Shown here: positions 58,101 to 64,000 of the stretch, in pieces
How the letters are laid out: each line of letters opens with the position of its first letter
Numbering within the stretch: the stretch's first letter is position 1
Assembly (NCBI GenBank): GCA_037903355.1
Contig: JBAJFE010000014.1
Location: 2,852,001 to 2,916,000 of the forward strand
DNA length: 64,000 nt
Origin: Trichuris trichiura
Taxonomy: Eukaryota; Nematoda; Enoplea; Trichinellida; Trichuridae
Reading direction: 5' to 3'
Translations under genes and position numbers: made by a program
Notes under the pieces: generated by a model
What the model was told of the DNA's origin: nothing
Databases searched by the model: none
What the model saw: the letters and a program-made list of their open reading frames with translations, nothing else

Positions 58101-60559
58101 GGCAGCAGTTGGAAAGTCCTTATCATAAAATTGTTTTTCAAAAACGTTCATGGCACCGGGAGTTTTTAGGACTGACTGAAACATGTTACCATTGTGGACA
58201 AAATCTCTGTTTAAGAGGAGATCATCACGGAAAGGACAGTAAAGTTCTAAGTAGGAGGCAAAGTGGGCTTATTATTAGAGAATCGTCGGTTTTGGGTTGG
58301 CGGAAGAGAAATTATCCAACTTCAACAAAGTTTATCAACTGGACAACTAGTATTGCGTTCTGCAGGTCCTGCATTACCTGGGGTGGCGGTCTTGGTGGGA
58401 CGACATGGGGGGGTCCTGGTGGGATGACATGAGGGGGTCCTGGTGGGACGACATGGGGGGGTCCTGGTGGGACGACATGGGGGGGTTTCGGCGGTCGCAC
58501 ACATGGCGGAGGAGCTGGTCTGCCTGGTGGTGGCCCATGACCTGGCGGCTAAAATGAAAATGAACAGCTTTAGCATTGTGGCATGGTTCGGGAAAGTAAC
58601 TTTTTCTCTGCCGCGTTACGGTTTCATAACATTTAATCAGTGAGCTCAGCATTATCATGAAAGCAAACCCCGTACTTTATGTCTCCTCGCGTTGTGAGCA
58701 CTTTAAATTTAAAAACACTGTGGTGGAGTCATTATTTCCCCTGTTGTACGTTGCGACCTGATTATGTCCGAATCGCTGAGGGTATGGCGTAGTGTGGCAT
58801 GCAGCAGATCTCAATTGCATGCATCTCTTGTCGTCTCAGAGGTGAGAATGTAAGTGTTCAACACACTACGTGGGAGACGCTTTCTCCAAATAACATTTTG
58901 CACCTTCATTATGACGTCTTGGCTACCCCTTCCTCCCTTCCAGTCAATCAGCGCCCTCGAAATTGGACAATCAGAATTTGGGGGACGAGGGCAAACGCTC
59001 TGAAACGTTTACAGTTGGCGCTGGCAACCCAGACCTTGAGAAACACTGGCGTAGACGCTTGATTATGAGAATACTTGCAGCGCGTATATTACAGACATTC
59101 CATATTCTCACCAACAGTTTTGAATCAAAGAACTGCGTGGACGTAACTCATACGTTGGATAATAGCTTCGTTAAAGACTGCTTGTAACCCTGCATTTTTA
59201 CCTTCTTTTTTTGCTTTAGTTCTCATACGGTTTATCCAATGTATGATTTCTGCATTACTGCTTTGCATTATGAATCACTTTAGTACAGTTCCTGCCTTGA
59301 CTACTTCATAGGTGGTTAATTGTAAAACCTGAGCGAGTGCTGTTTGTTTCTGGAAGGGCTTTTAGCATTCAAGCTTAACATGAAGCCTATCCATTTTTTT
59401 CACAGTGGTTGACAATTAGATGCATATACACGTAAAGCCTTACCGGTGGAGGATGTATGCAGGCTTGCTGTGGTTTTGATGCTGAACTGCTTGACGAGTC
59501 TGATGACTTTGAATGGGCACCAGTCGAACCAAGCTGGATTACGTTCCCCCCTGTTGGCGAGTTTGTCTCAAACGCAGTTGAAACGTGCCCATAGAAATGA
59601 AGTGCTTGCTTATGGAATGATAATGCCTTCTTCGTAATTAACTGTGATAGATATACGCCAAATTGGTGTGCCCTTCCGTTTATCATGCATACAAGTGGTC
59701 CTCCAAGTGACTAAATGCAGGAACGTTGTTGTTTAGATGGTTGTCAATAGAGGGAACGTACCTTCTCTGTGTCAGCTCTCTCGTGATGACTGCATAGCCC
59801 TCCAGTCCTAGCCAATTCAGGGAAATGACCGAATTTGCAAACTGACCCAGGCACCATTCTCACGACCTCTTCGTCCAGTCTTCTCTTATGGTATGTAGAA
59901 ACGAAGCAAAACGAAGTGTCTGGTGGGACAGCGTACTCTCCGGCTAAGCATACTGGTGAAATGTGTTTGTTGAAAACGAATGGTTTCTTCAAAGTAACCA
60001 GAGCAACTCCATTCCAAATGTTCTCATTTACCGTATCGTATGGCATTATTCGGATTGCTCTAGCCTTCGATTTTTTACCGTGATTTAAGAAAAGACGAAG
60101 CCGATCTAAACCGGCATATACTTTGTAGTGACGAGGCGAACCCCATTTTTTTTTAAGTGAGCTGAAAACATGGAAAATCTAGTTAAAGCCGATCGAGTAG
60201 GTTCTCAACATACTGGCGGAAACAACTTCCAGCTGTTAGTACTAATGCTGAATAGTTTTTCTGCCTTGCACCGTGGTCGTTGTCAGGTATAATGCTACCA
60301 AGACATTTGAACTTTCCAAGATTGTTTCTAATAGCCACTGTCCATGGAAGCACTAACATGTCTGATTTGTTATCAAGATAAGCTTTAATCGGCAGTCCTC
60401 CGTATGCTCCTGGAACACCACATCGTGCGCTGTGGTCCTGAAAACCGGGCAGAAGGCATCAGATTGTTGTTAAAGCTGGTAGTTAGCTCTTCATACCTGC
60501 CGGTAAAATGCCAAGCATAATGGTAGAAGTAGAAGCGTCCAACACTTTCGGTTCAACAT
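55190..60559 (-). CDS. secreted triple-domain trypsin-like pseudoprotease, copy 4 (intact, 11 exons)
   Basis: Exons in transcript order: 60559-60497, 60437-60214, 60161-59762, 59710-59444, 58548-58378, 57926-57706, 57650-57263, 57208-56369, 56312-55927, 55870-55477, 55387-55190. All donors are GT and all phases fit: 1183 aa, eight more than copies 1 and 2 because exon 5 has one extra PPHVVPP-type unit (four in all). Signal peptide, three S1-type domains and lost catalytic triads are as in copy 1. Flanks and most exons are nearly identical to copy 3, but exons 9-10 carry the copy 1 version of many sites, for example KIANGVES where copies 2 and 3 have KITQGVES. AATAAA lies just downstream on this strand (55138-55143). 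It is the most complete member of the copy 3/4 pair. Confidence 0.8.
58008..58150 (-). pseudogene. relic coding segment inside intron 5, copy 4
   Basis: Counterpart of the segment in copy 3, likewise with a stop directly after the PG position and a continuing YHIAALPD. Confidence 0.35.
58378..58548 (-). repeat. exon 5 proline-rich 24-bp repeat, copy 4 (4 units)
   Basis: 171-bp exon with four PPHVV/IPP units. One unit has Ile in place of the second Val. Confidence 0.85.
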
Positions 60560-61164
60560 GCTGGACCGTACGTTTTCTGACAGAATGCTGCCTCATTTTA
60601 TAGAGATGCGTTGCGGTGTGGTATATTTGCTTTCCACAACTTTTTGACAGATGAATCAATCTTTCGCGAACTGCTTGCTTCGTTTTGAATTTTTGTACAC
60701 TTGTGATGTGACGTGCTAGCCATGCACTGCCATTTTCGAAACATTTTACTCTCAGAATGTCGGCATGATTTTGAATGGCTAAACAGCTGTTGGCTGTTCT
60801 GTTCAACGTGCAGCCTTGTGAGGATGATTATTTTGCTTAAAACTTGCTTTTATTTGTATCTCACGCATGTGCCACGTTTTCCAAACGTAGATATAACTTG
60901 TATTACTTTACTACTCGAGTAAGGTTTTTGTTAGTTGAAAATGTGGCGTCCTACGAATATCCTTTTCGTGGGAAATAGTATACGTTGACCTGAAAGCTTC
61001 ACTGGTGTCAACGTGGCACTTATTTACTTTGCTGTATATATCGTTGCGTAAATATTAGTAGACATCGCTTTGCTTTCACCAAGCAGGCGATTATATGATG
61101 TTTAGAGTCCTGTAGAGCAACGATTTTTCTTTTTCAACTGTATGGCTAGCAGTTAATTGCGCGG
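60560..61164. other. 5' flank of copy 4
   Basis: Matches the flanks of copies 2 and 3 with growing divergence after about 60960. No gene seen. Confidence 0.4.
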
Positions 61165-61608
61165 TTGCTATATCCTTGTTTATTACTTTCAGAAATGTTC
61201 AAATCTCTTGTTTGCAGTATTTGCTCGCATCCCTATTCCAAAGCAGTGATGTTATTCTCACTTTGTACCGTTTCTCCCCTCTCCTTTACAGTTGTCACTC
61301 CATTGGTAGTTATTGCAGATGAAGCATTACGGAGGTATTACCCTATAGTGAACAGGTTATCTTCAATCACTTCTTATTATGTCGAACAAAAGAATGCTTT
61401 CTTGAATTTCCGTTGTTTGCGTTTGGAGCTTTCGTTGTGTCTATTTTTTCTTTTGTTTCCTCAGATACGGAGGTTATATATTACTTCTTATTGCCAACTG
61501 TCAGCCATTATCAAGCTTTTGGGTTTCAAATACAAATTGATGACAGTGGTTAAAGGGACAAACCAATTTCAAAGAATAATGATGTATGTTCTTCTCATCT
61601 TCTCATAA
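61165..61608 (+). CDS. hypothetical 147-residue hydrophobic frame
   Basis: Open frame with several hydrophobic stretches (SFTVVTPLVVIA, LSLCLFFLLFP, MMYVLLIFS). A part reading SFTVV-LVVI-ALR-Y recurs on the opposite strand, in inverted position, in the flanks of copies 2 and 3 (near 26360 and 41080). No family is recognised. A real membrane protein exon and a chance frame in duplicated DNA are both possible. Confidence 0.15.
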   Translation: MLYPCLLLSEMFKSLVCSICSHPYSKAVMLFSLCTVSPLSFTVVTPLVVIADEALRRYYPIVNRLSSITSYYVEQKNAFLNFRCLRLELSLCLFFLLFPQIRRLYITSYCQLSAIIKLLGFKYKLMTVVKGTNQFQRIMMYVLLIFS

Positions 61609-61818
61609 CTGGTCGTCGTAATAATGAAAAAGTTGAATAACGGTTTATTCCCCGTTGTGCGTAACAAAACAATCAAAGCTTTTGGAAATTATCTGCTTCT
61701 ATCTTCAGCAGAACTAATGTACATTGAAAGTATAAAAGCAATCTGTTCGTGGGCGAACATCCCGTAGCTTGCCGACAATAGGAATTGCAGAAAATCAGAT
61801 GCTGACTGTTGCTTGGCT

Positions 61819-62929
61819 TTACATTAGATCGAGTTTTTCCGAAATGTGCGAGAGCAACGCTGCCACTTCGCTGTCAGGCTTCAGCAAAAAGTAGCTCTGT
61901 CCAAGTTCCATTGCTTCTGACAGCTTGGGATCAATGGGAAGACGACCTAGATGGGATTTATCAATTCCATTTTAGTGGTGTCTTATTGACTCACCTAGGA
62001 ATGGAATTCCAGCATACGAGCATAGCTGCTCTCCCGAACCAGAGGAAAAAATATTCGTACATTCGCTGCAATGAGGGCAAACGTAACCGCTCATATTCTC
62101 GATAAGGCCAAGAACTGGAATGTTGGCTTTAGAGCAAAAAGTTATTTCTCGACGAACGTCATCCATAGAAATAGCCTAAATTATAAAGTTTCTTAGAGCA
62201 CCTAAACAGAACAAGGAGGTATCTTAGTGCCTGGGGTGTAGTCACAAGTATGGCGCTGCTCGAACGCAAATTCGAAAACACTTCTACGATGGAAATGTGT
62301 TCATCGCTTGTTCCAGGAGGGGCGTCAACTATCAGATAATCAAGGAATTCCCAGGCCACTGAGTTCGCAAAATCTTTTATCATCGCTGCCAAAGAAAATT
62401 TATTAATGCGACCAAACAAACCACTGCTTTTCCCAACAGTATACTCAATAGTCTGTTGCATACTTCTAGTCAAAAATTTTCGTAAAGTAGGTTTACACAT
62501 GCCACGCATTCAATGATCCATCGAATTACGTACGCAAGCCAGGAAAAAAGGAAAGTTAAAGAAAAGTCAAATAATACCGTTTTTCTTTGGTCCTCTCCAT
62601 ATTACTGCGTCGTCTTCATTATTAAGCAGGAAGCCAATAGACATCACAGCTAAACGCTTCGAACTGTCTGTGTATACGGGGACCCACCTAAAGCAAAACT
62701 CTTATGATACTGCCTAAAGCAGTTTGCAAGTATACCCGCCAGAGCTTTGGTGCACTTGCTTCCCTTGGAGACCAAGCAGTTTCGGTACGCTTGGGCCACA
62801 GAGGTCTGCGTCCAATATCCCAACACGCTTATCCTGACTCAAGCGTAATGCCAACTGCGTAGCTATCGTACTCTTACCAACGCCCCCCTTTCCGGAAAGC
62901 ACGAGAATGACGCAGTTTACGTTGTTCAT
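61819..62929 (-). CDS. NUBP2: NUBP2/Cfd1-type cytosolic Fe-S cluster assembly ATPase
   Basis: Five exons: 62929-62736, 62687-62578, 62385-62231, 62175-61995, 61946-61819; 255 aa, close to the usual 270. NUBP2 (Cfd1) forms with NUBP1 the cytosolic scaffold that builds and passes on 4Fe-4S clusters. Visible motifs: deviant Walker [12 protein letters not shown] (residues 9-19), [48 protein letters not shown] (Walker B and Mrp signature), TTPQA, DDVRRE, and [14 protein letters not shown], whose CPHC pair bridges the cluster in the dimer. The intron 3 donor is AG|GCACTA, a GC-AG intron; the flanking protein is conserved, which supports it. The start at 62929 gives the family-like [13 protein letters not shown]; an upstream in-frame ATG at 62971 would add 14 residues. 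It is a single-copy housekeeping gene bordering the array. Confidence 0.93.
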
Positions 62930-62971
62930 AATAATGCTGAAAAGATTAACATAACGCCTTAAAATGGTCAT

Positions 62972-63386
62972 AAAAAAGCGGGAAGCGTTCTAACGCAGAA
63001 AGTGATTGGAAAGAAAACATATTCCGGCAAAAGGTTGATTTAGGAAGCATAAAACGATTTTTTTCGCATTCCTTCTGAAAAATTCGCTCAGTGAAAAGCT
63101 TTCTCACAAAGAAAATCATGACAGTTGTACAAAAAACAGTCAGAAGGTAGCGACAGGCAGCATGGTCAGAAACCGGTCAGCACGACGGGAACAACTTGAT
63201 TGCTCCTAATAAGAACGAAAACGGCTAAGCAGATGAACAGGACAAATGGAAAGAGCACGGATGAACAAGTCTACAAAACCAACGGCAAAAGTCGAGCAAT
63301 CACAGCGTCACCACTAGGTGAAGATTCAAAGGGGCGAGAACGACAGATGTACTCTGTTGATGTACCGTCTTCAGGAGCGGCTTGTA
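62972..63386. other. intergenic between NUBP2 and ubc-1
   Basis: Spacer of about 400 bp between two genes on the same strand. It should contain the NUBP2 promoter. No clear motif. Confidence 0.4.
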
Positions 63387-64000
63387 TCACGAATTCTGAT
63401 CAACATCATCTTCTGGACGACTTGTGGACTGCTGATTAGCTTCTTCTTCTTCTTCTGCTTCTTCTTCCTCTTCAGCTTCAGGTGGCTTTCGGGCACCTGA
63501 TGGTTGACTTTCAGGAAAATGAACCCATGACTGTTCCACAATATTTTGTACACGTTTGTCGTATTCTCTTCTATTTTCTTGGTAGAGCTGGGCAGCCAGT
63601 GAATTGGCCGGCGAGTTAGGGTTGGGTTCGTCCAGAAGGGACTGCAAATCGTACTCGTCAACGTATGAACGCAAAAAACATCAACTCAACATTCCAACCT
63701 GTATGCTGGTCAAAATTGCAGCTGCGTCGTACGTTGGAGACCAGCGATTTTGCAAAATGTCCAGACAGACACTGCCGTCGGCGTAAACTATGCGAAGCGG
63801 CAATCTGTCAAGAATGCAAAGTGGAAGAAATACTTATACCATTTGGGTGAAATATCTTGGACAAAAATCGCACGTTTGGTGGTTTGTTAGGATATTCTTC
63901 TGAAAATTCAAGAACAACTTTAAAGGTTCCATCTTCGAACGGCGTATCTTGGGGTCTGAAAAAGTGTGGTGCAATTAAGAAAATCTTTGAGACGGAAACG
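63387..64000 (-). CDS. ubc-1: Rad6/UBE2A-type ubiquitin-conjugating enzyme, 3' exons (5' end outside window)
   Basis: Exons visible: 63955-63840, 63787-63699 and 63641-63387, with at least one more beyond the edge. The product matches Rad6/UBE2[21 protein letters not shown], then [32 protein letters not shown] with the active-site Cys, then [18 protein letters not shown] and QNIVEQSW. E2 enzymes carry ubiquitin on this Cys; Rad6 works with Rad18 and Bre1-type E3 ligases on PCNA and histone H2B. After QSW there is an acidic extension of about 45 residues rich in Glu ([12 protein letters not shown]) ending VDQNS, as known for nematode UBC-1 and yeast Rad6 and lacking in vertebrate UBE2A/B. Phases across all three exons agree. 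It lies about 400 bp upstream of NUBP2 in the same direction. Confidence 0.93.

Noticed and set aside
1..64000. CRISPR array, prophage or bacterial operon
   Set aside because: Spliceosomal introns, nuclear tRNAs and animal gene families throughout; no regularly spaced short repeats.

Overview
This window is animal DNA from a nematode, most likely a clade I (enoplean) worm of the whipworm type such as Trichuris. The reasons are a major sperm protein (MSP) domain gene, found only in nematodes, at the left edge; many introns of about 50-60 bp with nematode-like TTTCAG/TTTTAG acceptors; and a Rad6/UBC-1 gene with an acidic C-terminal tail at the right edge. The genus is an inference. There is no operon, bacterial gene or CRISPR array.

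The window is dominated by four paralogous copies of one large secreted-protein gene: copy 1 at 7720-13061 (+), copy 2 at 19847-25595 (-), copy 3 at 34637-40056 (-) and copy 4 at 55190-60559 (-). All four fit the same 11-exon model, with every exon phase checked by hand. Copies 1 and 2 predict 1175 aa and copy 4 predicts 1183 aa. Each product has a signal peptide and three successive trypsin-like (S1) domains joined by proline-rich and Ser/His/Pro-rich linkers. In all three domains the catalytic His, Asp and Ser positions are replaced (His to Ser/Glu/Arg, Asp to Gly each time, Ser to Leu/Leu/Ile), while the fold cysteines remain. These are therefore triple-domain trypsin-like pseudoproteases. 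Copy 3 has an in-frame stop and would lose the third domain.

Between the copies lie mobile elements and relics: a pogo-type MITE (1066-1302), a decayed hAT transposase (about 14750-16080), a hAT element (28116-33609) split by a 4.7-kb Ty3/Gypsy LTR retrotransposon (28666-33343, 5-bp target duplication), hairpin-forming insertions inside the copy 3 flank (40705-40963, 42828-42966), mariner relics, a second hAT transposase fragment, and a pogo/Jerky-like transposase whose 3' half is duplicated upstream of copy 3. The stretch 44.3-50 kb carries several tRNA genes or tRNA-like sequences, two of them with anticodons that do not match their bodies. A short motif with a hammerhead-like core occurs six times, always in the same orientation.

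The right end returns to housekeeping genes on the minus strand: NUBP2 (cytosolic Fe-S assembly ATPase, complete, 5 exons) and the 3' part of ubc-1/UBE2A (E2 enzyme). The window thus looks like conserved single-copy genes flanking a young, rearranging multigene array rich in transposons.
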